DNA of 64,000 nucleotides from DP-36 sp036004365 (GTDB lineage Bacteria > Desulfobacterota > Binatia > UBA9968), in NCBI GenBank assembly GCA_036004365.1, contig DASYRN010000175.1, positions 19,054 through 83,053 on the forward strand. The letters are read 5' to 3'. Below, piece by piece: positions 8,127-17,085 of this stretch. Both the position numbers and the translations under genes were made by a program. How positions within the stretch are numbered: the first letter of the stretch is position 1; each line of letters opens with the position of its first letter. The notes beneath the pieces are model-generated. The model was not told the DNA's origin and ran no database searches. It worked only from the letters and a program-made list of their open reading frames with translations.

Positions 8127-8830
8127 ATGCGCCTTTTATCGTTCGTACAGAGCAGGATCTCTTGATCGTCAGCTTTCCCACGCCAGCACGCGCCTTGAGT
8201 TGGGCTGTTGTCAACGGCGGCTTTTGTCACGCTGATCACATCATCAACCACCGCGTACGCGGCAACGATCCATGGTTCTGCGCCGAACCGGGACGATGGC
8301 TGCAGCGAGCTGCGCGGGCAGTGGGACTTCACGGGAAAGTCGTTGCTATGGCAACTGCCGTGGAGATGAAACATTTGATCCGAGTTTCAATGTCCGGCGG
8401 CGGCCCGGAGGTGACATGCTTTGCGACGGTGGGCTGCGCCAACGCACTTTCAGTCGGTGATCAGTCATCCGTGACACTGGAAGAACGAGCGCCGACGTCT
8501 CTTCACACCATCAATATGATACTGACGGTTCAACCGGGTCTCACGGACAAAGCCATGGTTGAAGCTATTCAGATCGCCACGGAAGGGCGTGTGCGGGCTT
8601 TGTATGAGGCCGGAATTCAGAGCTCAGTATCGAGTCTCACCGCCACTGGCACGGGCACAGATTGCATTGCTGTTGTTTCCCTCGACAACGCAAGCTCACC
8701 CTATTGCGGCAAGCACACCCAGCTCGGCGAGTTGATCGGCCTAGCGGCGTACGCGGCCGTGAAAAACGGACTGGTGAAAGACTCAACCACAACGAGAGGT
8801 GGAATCAGGATCGGTACCGATCTCGAATGA
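8123..8830 (+). CDS. cbiZ: Adenosylcobinamide amidohydrolase
   Basis: Removes the aminopropanol arm of adenosylcobinamide (or of pseudo-cobalamin in some bacteria) to give adenosylcobyric acid, so foreign corrinoids can be rebuilt. CbiZ family features: NHRVRGNDPW, CFATVGCANALSVGD, TINMILTVQPGLT and TATGTGTDCIAVVS, in a 235-residue protein. The ATG at 8123 overlaps cobB's stop. CbiZ together with CobU means the operon can process cobinamide by two routes. Salvage role is established for the family; substrate here is inferred. Confidence 0.93.
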   Translation: MNAPFIVRTEQDLLIVSFPTPARALSWAVVNGGFCHADHIINHRVRGNDPWFCAEPGRWLQRAARAVGLHGKVVAMATAVEMKHLIRVSMSGGGPEVTCFATVGCANALSVGDQSSVTLEERAPTSLHTINMILTVQPGLTDKAMVEAIQIATEGRVRALYEAGIQSSVSSLTATGTGTDCIAVVSLDNASSPYCGKHTQLGELIGLAAYAAVKNGLVKDSTTTRGGIRIGTDLE

Positions 8831-8879
8831 CAAACGTCACTGTGTTTAAGCAGGACGCGGTTTACACTGAAGATATCCT

Positions 8880-9848
8880 ATGGATTGGCAAGTTCTGCTA
8901 AATTCCTCCGCGGCACTTTTGATCAGCGCCTTTCTCCTGGATCTCGCCGTTGCCGATCCGCGCTGGCTGCCCCATCCGGTTGTCTTGATGGGCAAAGTTA
9001 TCTCCTCCGGTGAGCGGGTTTTACGAAGAGGCAACGCGCGCCGCGACTTTCTCGCCGGCATGGCGCTGTCACTTTTGCTGATAGTGCTCTCGGCTGCAAC
9101 GGCATGGGCACTGGTCGCTCTTTCTAACTTGCTCCCTTTCTGGCTTTCATTCATCGCCACTGCGGCACTGGCCTCCACGACGCTCGCAACGCGCGGACTG
9201 CTCGACGCCGTAAAACTTATCGAAGCACCGCTGCGTGCCGGCAACCTCGCCGTGGCGCGAGAAAACCTTTCTCATATCGTCGGCCGCGAGACCTCCCGCT
9301 TGAATCAAGACAAATTGCTGCGCGCCGGCTTGGAATCTTTGGCTGAGAGCACTTGCGATGGGATCGTGGCACCGCTCTTCTATCTTTTTTTGGGCGGCGT
9401 TCCGATGGCGATGGCTTATAAAGCAGTCAGTACGCTCGACTCCATGATCGGCTACCGCACAGAACGGTATTTTTACTTTGGCAAGTTCGCTGCGCGGTTG
9501 GACGATGTGGTGAATTTTGTTCCCGCGCGCCTGACCGCTTTGTTCATCGTCATCGCGGCGCTGGGGGCGCGTCTGAACCCATTGCGCGCCTTGCGCACCG
9601 TAAGGCGCGATCATGCCAACCACTTGAGCCCCAACGCAGGCTATCCCGAGGCGGCACTGGCGGGTGCCTTCGGCATCCAACTCGGCGGTCCGAGCATTTA
9701 CTTCGGCAAAGAAATCCACAAACCCTACATGGGCGAGGACTTGACGCCGGTCAGAATCGAAATGTTAAAGGAGGGACGTGTGTTATGTCTGGTCACAGCG
9801 ATTCTCTCGCTCGCGATTTTCGCGCTGCTGTCGACGACGGGCGGTTAG
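8880..9848 (+). CDS. cbiB: Adenosylcobinamide-phosphate synthase
   Basis: Integral membrane enzyme attaching aminopropanol phosphate to adenosylcobyric acid. Recognised by DPRWLPHPVVLMGKV near the N-terminus, several membrane spans, ESTCDGIVAPLFY and KAVSTLDSMIGYR. 322 residues match CbiB/CobD. It receives cobyric acid from CobQ or CbiZ and (R)-1-amino-2-propanol phosphate from the decarboxylase encoded next, whose gene overlaps its 3' end by 64 nt. The ATG at 8880 is the only start that keeps the conserved N-terminus. Confidence 0.94.
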   Translation: MDWQVLLNSSAALLISAFLLDLAVADPRWLPHPVVLMGKVISSGERVLRRGNARRDFLAGMALSLLLIVLSAATAWALVALSNLLPFWLSFIATAALASTTLATRGLLDAVKLIEAPLRAGNLAVARENLSHIVGRETSRLNQDKLLRAGLESLAESTCDGIVAPLFYLFLGGVPMAMAYKAVSTLDSMIGYRTERYFYFGKFAARLDDVVNFVPARLTALFIVIAALGARLNPLRALRTVRRDHANHLSPNAGYPEAALAGAFGIQLGGPSIYFGKEIHKPYMGEDLTPVRIEMLKEGRVLCLVTAILSLAIFALLSTTGG

Positions 9849-10942
9849 AGCGGCGGCTCGACAGAACACACGGCGGCGATGTCGTTGCATGGGCGCGTAG
9901 CGCCGGCATTGAAACCGGCGAGATTCTTGATTTCAGCGCCAGCATCAATGCGTCGGGACCGCCGTCTTCAGCGCGCAAAGCTTTCATCGAAAGCTATGGC
10001 GAAATCTCGCGCTATCCCGATCCGTACGGAGAAAAACTCAAAGCGGCCCTAGCGGAGCGCCATCGAATGAGACCTGCGGAAATGCTGGTCGGCAACGGCT
10101 CGACCCAGCTTATTTATCTATTGTGTGCCGCTCTGCGGCCACGCACGGCGCTGGTCGTCGGCCCGGCATTTTCCGAATACGCCAACGCTCTGGCGCTCGC
10201 CGGCGCGAACATCCGCGCGCTTTCTCTTGCAGCCGACGACGGCTTTCCGTTCTCGACGGAGCGGTTGATGGCGGCATGGGAGAAAGATTGCGACATCGTT
10301 TTTCTCGCCACGCCCAACAGCGTGACCGGGCAGTTGGTTGCAAAAACAGAGATAGAAAAGATCGCTTACGTCGCTTTGACGAGAAAACGCTTTGTCGTCG
10401 TCGATGAAGCATTCATCGACTTTATTGAGGCAGAATCCGTGAAGACGATGGTGCGGCAAAATCCCTATTTGATCGTGCTGCGCTCGCTTACCAAGTACTA
10501 CGCCTTGCCGGGGCTTCGGCTCGGTTATCTACTCGGCGAAGCTCGCCGAGTCGCACAGCTCGCCGCTTACCAGGAGCCCTGGTCCGTCAACGGCCCGGCC
10601 CTGAACGTGGCGCTAGCCTGCCTTCGAGATGCCGGCTTCGCGACAAGGACGGGGCGTTGGTTGGAACGGGAAAGAAGGTTTTTATCGCAGCGCCTGATGG
10701 CGCTCGAAGGATTTCATCCCCTTCCGTCAAGAACCAATTTTTTGCTTGTCAAGATCGATAAGAAGGGCGGCGACGCCTTGCAGCTCCGCTCTTTTTTATT
10801 ACGCAAGAAAATACTCATCCGCGCTTGCGACTCTTTTGCAGAGCTCGGCGGCGATTATTTTCGTATCGCAGTGAAACGGCGAACAGACAACCGGCAGCTG
10901 CTCGCGGCGCTAAGGGAATGGACGGCGTCATTGCTCCGATAG
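9785..10942 (+). CDS. cobD: L-threonine-O-3-phosphate decarboxylase
   Basis: PLP-dependent aspartate-aminotransferase-fold enzyme making (R)-1-amino-2-propanol phosphate. Motifs: HGGDVVAWAR and LDFSASINASGPP at the N-terminus, DEAFIDF, and SLTKYYALPGLRLGY, where the Lys binds PLP. 385 residues is normal. The start at 9785 has a strong AAAGGAGGG upstream inside cbiB, giving a 64-nt overlap, and no later in-frame ATG preserves the N-terminus. It feeds CbiB directly. Symbol is the Salmonella name; Pseudomonas calls it cobC. Confidence 0.92.
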   Translation: MSGHSDSLARDFRAAVDDGRLERRLDRTHGGDVVAWARSAGIETGEILDFSASINASGPPSSARKAFIESYGEISRYPDPYGEKLKAALAERHRMRPAEMLVGNGSTQLIYLLCAALRPRTALVVGPAFSEYANALALAGANIRALSLAADDGFPFSTERLMAAWEKDCDIVFLATPNSVTGQLVAKTEIEKIAYVALTRKRFVVVDEAFIDFIEAESVKTMVRQNPYLIVLRSLTKYYALPGLRLGYLLGEARRVAQLAAYQEPWSVNGPALNVALACLRDAGFATRTGRWLERERRFLSQRLMALEGFHPLPSRTNFLLVKIDKKGGDALQLRSFLLRKKILIRACDSFAELGGDYFRIAVKRRTDNRQLLAALREWTASLLR

Positions 10943-10946
10943 TTCC

Positions 10947-11483
10947 ATGACCAAACAGATTATCTTGATCAGTGGCGGTGCGCGCTCGGGAAAGAGCAAT
11001 TACGCCGAACAGCGCGCCGGAGAACTAGGGGACCGCAATCTTTACGTCGCGACTGCCGAAACCAAAGACGAAGAAATGGCGCAGCGCATCGCCGAACATC
11101 AAAAACGGCGTGGTAACCGGTGGGCCACCGTCGAAGAACCTGTGGAATTGGCCGAAGCGCTCCTGGCGCAGCATGGCAAGATAGATTGCGCTCTGGTGGA
11201 TTGCTTAACTCTTTGGATTAGCAATCTTCTGATCCGGGGCGACGGAAAGTACGTGGAGGAAAAAGTCGACCACCTACTAGAAACACTGCCGCAGTTGGAT
11301 TTTCACGTCGTTTTCGTCAGCAACGAGGTCGGCTGGGGCATCGTACCGGATAATCCGCTGGCGCGGCAGTTTCGCGACCTGGCGGGCTGGACCAATCAGC
11401 GGATTGCTGCTGCAGCGAACGAAGTCGTTCTTACGGTCGCCGGTATTCCGATGATCGTGAAGAAGGGAACGGCATGTCCCTAG
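10947..11483 (+). CDS. cobU: Adenosylcobinamide kinase/guanylyltransferase
   Basis: Phosphorylates adenosylcobinamide and transfers GMP to give AdoCbi-GDP, the substrate of CobS. The P-loop GGARSGKSNYAE (~8-19), ATAETKDEEM, VDCLTLWISNLL and VFVSNEVGWGIVP are characteristic; 178 residues is typical. It starts 5 nt after cobD and overlaps cobT by 10 nt, so the four genes cobD-cobU-cobT-cobS are probably one translational unit. It completes activation of the corrinoid before lower-ligand joining. Confidence 0.95.
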   Translation: MTKQIILISGGARSGKSNYAEQRAGELGDRNLYVATAETKDEEMAQRIAEHQKRRGNRWATVEEPVELAEALLAQHGKIDCALVDCLTLWISNLLIRGDGKYVEEKVDHLLETLPQLDFHVVFVSNEVGWGIVPDNPLARQFRDLAGWTNQRIAAAANEVVLTVAGIPMIVKKGTACP

Positions 11484-12529
11484 AGGAGACGCTGAAGCGA
11501 ATCCGGCCGTTGGATCGTGCCAGCGAAAGCGCCGCGCAGGACAGGCTTGACTCTCTGACCAAGCCGCAAGGGAGTCTCGGTAAATTGGAAGAGATGGCGC
11601 GCCGCATCGCCGTCATCCAGGGAAAAGTCCCGCCGCAGCTTGGGCGTAAACTTTTGTTCGTTTTCGCCGCGGACCACGGGATCACGCAGGAAGGCGTCAG
11701 CGCGTACCCTAAAGAGGTCACGGCTCAGATGACTTACAACTTTCTTAATGGCGGCGCGGCGATCAACGTCTTGGCGCGCCATCACGGCATCGACACCGAA
11801 GTCGTGGATGTCGGCGTCGACCATGAATTTGCCGGACCGCGCGGCTTGCGAGACTACAAAGTGCGGCACGGCACGGCAAATTTCGCCCGTGGACCGGCGA
11901 TGACGCACAATGAGGCCGTCCGCTCTGTGGAGTTGGGCATTCAGATCGCCGGAGAAGCAGCGCCGGAAAATCCCTTTCTTCTTGGCGCCGGTGACATGGG
12001 CATCGGCAACACCAGCAGCGCCGCAGCCATTTTCTGCGCTTTGACAGGCGCTGCGCCCGCTGATGCTGTTGGGCGAGGTACGGGAATCGACGATGCGACT
12101 CTCGGGAGAAAAATCGCGGCGATCGAAAAAGGTCTGGACATAAACCGGCCCGACTCCAGGGATCCTCTCGACGTTCTCGCAAAAGTAGGCGGCGTGGAAA
12201 TCGGTGCCATCACAGGAGTGATTTTAGGTGCGGCGGCGTTTGGTATCCCAATGATTTTGGATGGTTTCGCATCTGGAGCCGCGGCGCTGATCGCGCAGCG
12301 ATTTTGTCCCCATGTCCGCGATGTTCTTTTCGCCTCGCACCTTTCCGCGGAAAAAGGCCATGGGTTAATGCTCGACGAGCTCGAGCTGACTCCTGTGCTG
12401 GATTTGAAGATGCGTCTTGGCGAAGGTACCGGCGCCTGTCTGCTTATGGGTTTAATCGAAGCGGCGGTAAGAATCATGGGCGAGATGGCAACATTTAAAT
12501 CCGCCGGCGTGGAGGAAAAAATTCGGTGA
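11474..12529 (+). CDS. cobT: Nicotinate-nucleotide--dimethylbenzimidazole phosphoribosyltransferase
   Basis: Activates the lower ligand base using nicotinate mononucleotide, forming alpha-ribazole phosphate. Recognised by SLTKPQGSLGKLE near the N-terminus, LFVFAADHGITQEGVSAYP, LGAGDMGIGNTSSA and the C-terminal GEGTGACLLMG carrying the catalytic Glu region. 351 residues is standard. The start has AAGGGAA 5 nt upstream and lies inside cobU. No bluB or bzaA gene is visible nearby, so the source of the lower ligand is not shown. It overlaps cobS by 4 nt. Confidence 0.95.
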   Translation: MSLEETLKRIRPLDRASESAAQDRLDSLTKPQGSLGKLEEMARRIAVIQGKVPPQLGRKLLFVFAADHGITQEGVSAYPKEVTAQMTYNFLNGGAAINVLARHHGIDTEVVDVGVDHEFAGPRGLRDYKVRHGTANFARGPAMTHNEAVRSVELGIQIAGEAAPENPFLLGAGDMGIGNTSSAAAIFCALTGAAPADAVGRGTGIDDATLGRKIAAIEKGLDINRPDSRDPLDVLAKVGGVEIGAITGVILGAAAFGIPMILDGFASGAAALIAQRFCPHVRDVLFASHLSAEKGHGLMLDELELTPVLDLKMRLGEGTGACLLMGLIEAAVRIMGEMATFKSAGVEEKIR

Positions 12530-13257
12530 ATTCCTTCTTCGCGGCGTTGCAATTCTTAACCCTCTTTCCCTGCCCTAGGCGCACGGAGCGCTCGGCCGAT
12601 GAAGAAGGACGAGCCGCGATTTTCTTTGCCGTGATTGGCTTTTTATTGGGCTTGATCTTAGTGTTGGTGAATTTCCTGCTGGTACCGTTCGCCCGTCCAG
12701 GACTATCGAGCGTGTTGCTTGTGGCCATCCTGGCCCTGCTGACACGCGGGCTTCACCTGGACGGCCTTGGAGATACTTTCGACGGCTTGGGTGCCGGCGG
12801 CGACCGCGAACGCATTCTCCGCGTCATGGATGACAGTCACACAGGCGCCTTCGGGCTCATTGCGATTGTGCTGCTGCTGTTTTTTAAAATCCACGCCCTC
12901 GCGAGCATCGACGTTGACCGCTGGAGGGCGCTGCTGGCCGCCCCTATACTGGGACGTTGGGCGATGGTACTGCTGGGTTATCGTTCCAAGGCGGCAAAGC
13001 CGGGACTGGGTTCGACCTTAATCGATCACTTGTCGATGAAACATTTTTTCTTCGCTACGTCCATAACTCTGCTTTTGGTTGCTGCGATCTTGCACAGTAC
13101 CGGCCTTGCCATGATGGCCTGGGTTGCCATCTTCACCATGGCCTGGAAAAGCTATTTTCACCGCCGCCTGGGCGGCGTGACGGGAGATACTTTCGGCGCC
13201 GTAGGAGAAATGAGCGAAGCTTCTGTTCTGGTTGCTTTAGCCCTGGTTCAACAATGA
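12526..13257 (+). CDS. cobS: Cobalamin (5'-phosphate) synthase
   Basis: Membrane-bound enzyme joining AdoCbi-GDP and alpha-ribazole (phosphate), the last assembly step. The 243-residue protein has LQFLTLFPCPR at the N-terminus, several membrane helices and the HLDGLGDTFDG metal-binding motif (~76-86), equivalent to the family DGLADTADG. It overlaps cobT and the btuF start by 4 nt each (ATGA junctions). No cobC phosphatase gene follows in the window. Assignment is firm. Confidence 0.94.
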   Translation: MNSFFAALQFLTLFPCPRRTERSADEEGRAAIFFAVIGFLLGLILVLVNFLLVPFARPGLSSVLLVAILALLTRGLHLDGLGDTFDGLGAGGDRERILRVMDDSHTGAFGLIAIVLLLFFKIHALASIDVDRWRALLAAPILGRWAMVLLGYRSKAAKPGLGSTLIDHLSMKHFFFATSITLLLVAAILHSTGLAMMAWVAIFTMAWKSYFHRRLGGVTGDTFGAVGEMSEASVLVALALVQQ

Positions 13258-14177
13258 ATTATTTAACACGGGCGTCCGCTAAACACTTCTTTCTATGCCT
13301 GCTGGCGCTTCTATTAGGCCGCGAGGCGTTCGCCAACGAGTCGCAGGCTCTCGCAACGAAAGCGATTCCCATGAGAATCGTCTCCCTGGCGCCCAGCGTG
13401 ACCGAGACGCTATTTGCATTGGGCTTCGGCAATCGTGTGGTCGGAGTGACGACCTATTGCGATTACCCCGTTGCAGCGCTGCGGCTGCCCAAGATCGGTG
13501 GCTTTACCAATCCGAGTCTGGAAGCGATCGTCGCCCAAAGGCCGGATCTCGTAATCGGCGTCAACGACTCGAGCCATCCGGTGAAAGCGCGAGAGATGGA
13601 GCGTCTGGGCATCAAAGTAGCTTTGATAGCAGTGACCAACGTGAACGAGATATTGAACTCAATCAAATCGGTTGCCCGCTTATTGGGAAGCCCGAAGGCG
13701 GGGGAAAGACTCGTGCAAAAAATTACCCTGCAATTTGACGAAGTGAAGAAAAGAGTGGCGCCGGCGCCACGCCGCGCCACTCTTTTGGTGGTGGGGCTTC
13801 GGCCGCTGGTCGCGGTCGGAGGAAAAAATTTCATCGACGAGCTCATCACTCTTGCCGGCGGTGAAAACATTGCGGGCAATGCCGCTCAACCGTGGCTCAA
13901 TCTACCTGATGAGTATGTCGTGGCTAAAGCGCCGCAGGTCATCATCGAGGCCGGTATGGGATCGGAGCGGGGACAAATCGCCAGGCACTGGGGCGACCTC
14001 AAGTCCATTCCCGCCGTGAAAGAACACCGCGTCTATGCCTACCCGTCCGACAAGATTCTCCGACCCGGGCCGCGGATCGGCGAAGGACTGGAAGAAATCG
14101 CCCGTCTCGTGCATCCGGAGTGCTTCGCCGACTCCAAAGGCGGACTCAATAAAGGAAGTGGATGTGAAGGTTCTTGA
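13254..14177 (+). CDS. btuF: Periplasmic cobalamin-binding protein of ABC importer
   Basis: Second COG0614 protein of the operon, this one with a clear signal peptide (KHFFLCLLALLLGREAFA, ~10-27). Family landmarks: MRIVSLAPSVTETLFALG, RPDLVIGV, and PSDKILRPGPRIGEGLEEIA near the end. 307 residues. The ATG at 13254 overlaps the cobS stop and gives the leader; a longer upstream reading frame is antisense-free but lies inside cobS. It would deliver corrinoid to the permease encoded immediately downstream (14164) and ATPase (15198). Confidence 0.92.
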   Translation: MNYLTRASAKHFFLCLLALLLGREAFANESQALATKAIPMRIVSLAPSVTETLFALGFGNRVVGVTTYCDYPVAALRLPKIGGFTNPSLEAIVAQRPDLVIGVNDSSHPVKAREMERLGIKVALIAVTNVNEILNSIKSVARLLGSPKAGERLVQKITLQFDEVKKRVAPAPRRATLLVVGLRPLVAVGGKNFIDELITLAGGENIAGNAAQPWLNLPDEYVVAKAPQVIIEAGMGSERGQIARHWGDLKSIPAVKEHRVYAYPSDKILRPGPRIGEGLEEIARLVHPECFADSKGGLNKGSGCEGS

Positions 14178-15201
14178 CCGTAAGAGGATGATTTGGGTTA
14201 ACGGGGTGCTGTTGGCTCTGTTGGTGCTCTCCGTTGTCGGCTGCGCTTTGCTCGGCCCGGTGCGCCTCAACCTTGCGCAGGCTTTGCAAAATATGCTTTC
14301 CCCGAACCCGGACGCGGAAATACTTTTTCGCGCGCGGCTGCCACGCGTCCTCCTAGGGGTCGCCATCGGCGGCGGTATGGCCGCTTGCGGCGTCGTGCTC
14401 CAGGCTCTACTTGGCAATCCCCTTGCGTGTCCGCAGATGCTTGGTGTGTCGGGAGGCGCTTCTTTGGGTGGAATCCTGGGACTGATCTTTTTCCCCCACT
14501 GGCTCCTGCCGATCGCGGGCGGGCTTCTCGGAGAAATCTCTTGGGTGCCGCTGGCTGGGTTTCTCGGCGCGCTATGCAGTATGATGTTGGTTTACCGCTT
14601 CTCCTTATTCCACGGGCGGCTCCATCCTTATCACCTCCTGCTCTCCGGCGTGATTTTTAATTCCATCATCGCCGCAGTGATCATGTTCCTGAACTCCATC
14701 GTCGATTTCTACCAGGCGCAGGGACTGCTCTTCTGGCTCATGGGTAGCCTATCGACCCGCGCTTATCTTACCGTCGCTTTCATCTGGGCCTATATCATTT
14801 TCGGTTTTCTCTGGCTGTGGGCGAAAGGCCTTTCACTTAATTTGATCACTCTGGGCGAAGAAGCGGCCATGCACTTAGGCGTGGAGATCGGATCGCTTCA
14901 ACGGCAAATTTTTATCGCTTCGTCGCTGATGATTGGCGCCATGGTTTCAGTGAGCGGCATGATCGGATTCGTGGGGTTGATGATTCCGCACGTCATGCGC
15001 CTCATCGTGGGCAGCGATCACCGGCTTTTGCTGCCGGCCTCCTTCCTGGCTGGCGGGATTTTTTTAGGCTGGGCCGATACGCTCGCCCGCATGCTACTGG
15101 CGCCTGCGGAACTGCCCGTGGGAATCATCACGGCCTTTTTCGGCGGACCTTTTTTCCTTTTTCTCCTCTACCGCGAAGGAAGAAAAAAGTTGGCTCTATG
15201 A
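14164..15201 (+). CDS. btuC: Cobalamin ABC importer permease (FecCD family)
   Basis: Polytopic inner-membrane subunit: RLPRVLLGVAIGGGMAACG, LGNPLACPQMLGVSGGASLG, GFVGLMIPHVMRLIVG are FecCD/BtuC hallmarks, with about ten helices over 345 residues. The GTG at 14164 has AGGAAG 5 nt upstream; an ATG at 14188 is an alternative. It overlaps btuF by 14 nt. It forms the channel for corrinoid imported with BtuF and BtuD. The substrate is inferred from the operon, because heme and siderophore permeases share the fold. Confidence 0.93.
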   Translation: MKVLDRKRMIWVNGVLLALLVLSVVGCALLGPVRLNLAQALQNMLSPNPDAEILFRARLPRVLLGVAIGGGMAACGVVLQALLGNPLACPQMLGVSGGASLGGILGLIFFPHWLLPIAGGLLGEISWVPLAGFLGALCSMMLVYRFSLFHGRLHPYHLLLSGVIFNSIIAAVIMFLNSIVDFYQAQGLLFWLMGSLSTRAYLTVAFIWAYIIFGFLWLWAKGLSLNLITLGEEAAMHLGVEIGSLQRQIFIASSLMIGAMVSVSGMIGFVGLMIPHVMRLIVGSDHRLLLPASFLAGGIFLGWADTLARMLLAPAELPVGIITAFFGGPFFLFLLYREGRKKLAL

Positions 15202-15980
15202 GTCTCGCGATCCAAATTAGCAATCTCGTGTTCACCTACAACGAAAGCCTTGTGCTTGACCACTTATCGTTCTCGGTCGAGAAGGGAAGCATGCTCGGCA
15301 TCGTAGGTCCCAACGGTTCAGGAAAGACGACCTTACTGAAGATTTTGTCCGCGGTTCTAACAGGAAGCGGAGAGGTCAAGCTGAACGGAAGGTATATTCG
15401 AAGCTACGGAAGAAGGGAATTGAGCAAGCTTTTTGCCGTGGTGCCGCAAGAGAGTCAGATTAGTTTTCCGTACTCGGTGGCCGAGATCGTTTTGATGGGA
15501 AGAGCAAGCCACCACCATCCTCTAGCCTTGGAGGCAGAGAAGGACCTGGAAGTGGCGCGAAAGAGCATGGAACTGACCGAAATATTATCGCTCGCAGACC
15601 GCTATCTTCATGAATTGAGCGGCGGTGAAAAACAGCGGGTGATGATCGCGCGCGCCTTGGCGCAGGAGCCGGAAATGCTCTTATTGGACGAGCCCTCCGC
15701 CTTTCTCGACCTCAAGCATCAGGTCCAGGTCTTCGAGCTCGTGCGGCGGCTCAATCGCGAGCAGGGTTTAACCGTTGTTGCGGCGCTCCACGACCTTAAT
15801 CTGGCCGCGCTTTTTTTCTCGCGCCTGGTGATGCTGAGGGATGGGAGGGTGTATCGCGACGGGACTCCGGCGGCGGTCCTGACAGAAGAAGTGATCGAGG
15901 AAATCTACGGAATTCGAGTCCAAGTCCAGCGCGATCCTTCTGGAGAAAAACCGCAGATCTTTCTCTGTCCATCTTGCTGA
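15198..15980 (+). CDS. btuD: Cobalamin ABC importer ATPase
   Basis: 260-residue ABC ATPase with Walker A GPNGSGKTT (~35-43), Q-loop PQES, signature LSGGEKQRV (~139-147), Walker B MLLLDEPSAFLD and H-loop AALHD. It belongs to the FepC/BtuD group. Start overlaps btuC by 4 nt. Last gene of the B12 locus; the next gene is on the opposite strand, 12 nt away, and no obvious terminator hairpin with a T-tract is visible between them. Confidence 0.93.
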   Translation: MSLAIQISNLVFTYNESLVLDHLSFSVEKGSMLGIVGPNGSGKTTLLKILSAVLTGSGEVKLNGRYIRSYGRRELSKLFAVVPQESQISFPYSVAEIVLMGRASHHHPLALEAEKDLEVARKSMELTEILSLADRYLHELSGGEKQRVMIARALAQEPEMLLLDEPSAFLDLKHQVQVFELVRRLNREQGLTVVAALHDLNLAALFFSRLVMLRDGRVYRDGTPAAVLTEEVIEEIYGIRVQVQRDPSGEKPQIFLCPSC

Positions 15981-15992
15981 GTTTCAAGCCGA

Positions 15993-16526
15993 CTAACGCC
16001 TCGAAAACGAGCCGGTGTCGTGCTGCATGGCATTTAGCCTGGAAAGCAAAATCTCTTCGACATCTCTTGGCACGGGTACGCGGGAAAATACGTCTGGCCA
16101 CAATTCGATGGGCGGTTTAGTTACCAGTGTTGTATTCAGACAAACAATATCGAGATCGTCACGGAGAAATGGCCGAAGTCCACAATGACGGGCGTCACAG
16201 CTTGCGCGTATACTTGGACGGCATTCTTTCCAATGGCAAGTACGCCCTATGTATTGTCCTGCTGCATTTGCGAGAAAGATGTCGGCTCCGCAGTTATAGC
16301 TTTGAGCACGGCCTTTCAACTGCCTTCCGATCCTCGCTAACGGACCTAGATCGGTATCATCAGCGACCGTGACCAGCAAATCCGCATCCTTTGGATCACG
16401 TTTTGGAGAGGCGAGTGAGCCAACGAGAGAGATCCGAATGATCCCAGGCAACTGCCTTGCGTTACGTACAAACTGAAACACCTCTTCCAGTAACCGTGAA
16501 CGAATTGTCGGTACGTTAATACTCAA
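15993..16526 (-). CDS. Nucleotidyltransferase-domain protein, orphan
   Basis: 177 residues with the polymerase-beta-like NTase signature GSLASPKRDPKDADLLV (GS...DxD, ~36-52), followed by a Cys-rich stretch (CHWKEC, SCDARHCG) that may bind metal. The start is a TTG with an AAAGGG-like site close upstream. No HEPN or toxin partner is adjacent, unlike MNT/HEPN systems, so it is an orphan. The Cys pattern suggests a distinct subgroup of conserved NTases. Its target is unknown. Confidence 0.75.
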   Translation of the reverse strand: MSINVPTIRSRLLEEVFQFVRNARQLPGIIRISLVGSLASPKRDPKDADLLVTVADDTDLGPLARIGRQLKGRAQSYNCGADIFLANAAGQYIGRTCHWKECRPSIRASCDARHCGLRPFLRDDLDIVCLNTTLVTKPPIELWPDVFSRVPVPRDVEEILLSRLNAMQHDTGSFSRR

Positions 16527-16812
16527 TACCCTTTTTCCAGAACTGGCTCTTGGGCACGCTCTACTCTGCCGTCCTCTTCGGCGGCTTCGCCCTTGCCGAG
16601 CGGAAGATTCCGGTTTTTGCTCCTGCGGTTCGGTCTTAACGCTCCGGTTGAGCCGGGGGAGTTTTGCAAGCGTCAGACTTCAACCGGGGGCCTCATAGAT
16701 GTTAGACAACGTGTCAATAATTGGACTTATCCCCTTTTTTCCTCACGCAGATAGTGCTCCACCGCCGGTGGAATACCGCTAGGCAAGCCCGAGTTAGATT
16801 TCGTGTGCCCAG

Positions 16813-17085
16813 TTATGCAACGTCGAGTAGCGCGCGCGGGTTCTTGTCAGCAACAATAAGCAGAGTTCTTGCGGCGCCAGAGGGAGCTCGACGGCCCTGC
16901 TCCCAATCCTGCAGCGTGCGGACCGAAACACCGAGCAGCTGAGAAAACCGCGCCTGAGAAAGCCCGGTTTTCTCGCGAATGGCTGCGACATCGGGAACAT
17001 TGATTACACGGCCAAACTCGCCGCGCTTAATCTCGCAGAGCCCTTCTAGAATCTCTAGGCCAATGTTGCGCTTGGATTTAGCCAT
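16813..17085 (-). CDS. HigA/NadS-type antitoxin, HTH
   Basis: 90-residue XRE-type protein; the helix-turn-helix is in LSQARFSQLLGVSVRTLQDWEQGRR (~47-71; key turn SQLLGVSV). The ATG at 17085 overlaps the toxin stop by 8 nt (ATGGCTAA), the usual toxin-first arrangement. It would bind the toxin and repress the palindromic operator at 17396-17420. The reading frame looks intact, unlike the toxin, so it could persist as a free repressor or anti-addiction gene. Confidence 0.85.
   Translation of the reverse strand: MAKSKRNIGLEILEGLCEIKRGEFGRVINVPDVAAIREKTGLSQARFSQLLGVSVRTLQDWEQGRRAPSGAARTLLIVADKNPRALLDVA

Noticed and set aside
16535..16640. A 33-residue coherent plus-strand frame (NWLLGTLYSAVLFGG, LAERKIPVF)
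   Set aside because: No start codon in frame and no family match; cannot be told from chance, so not called. The gap 16527-16812 otherwise holds nothing.
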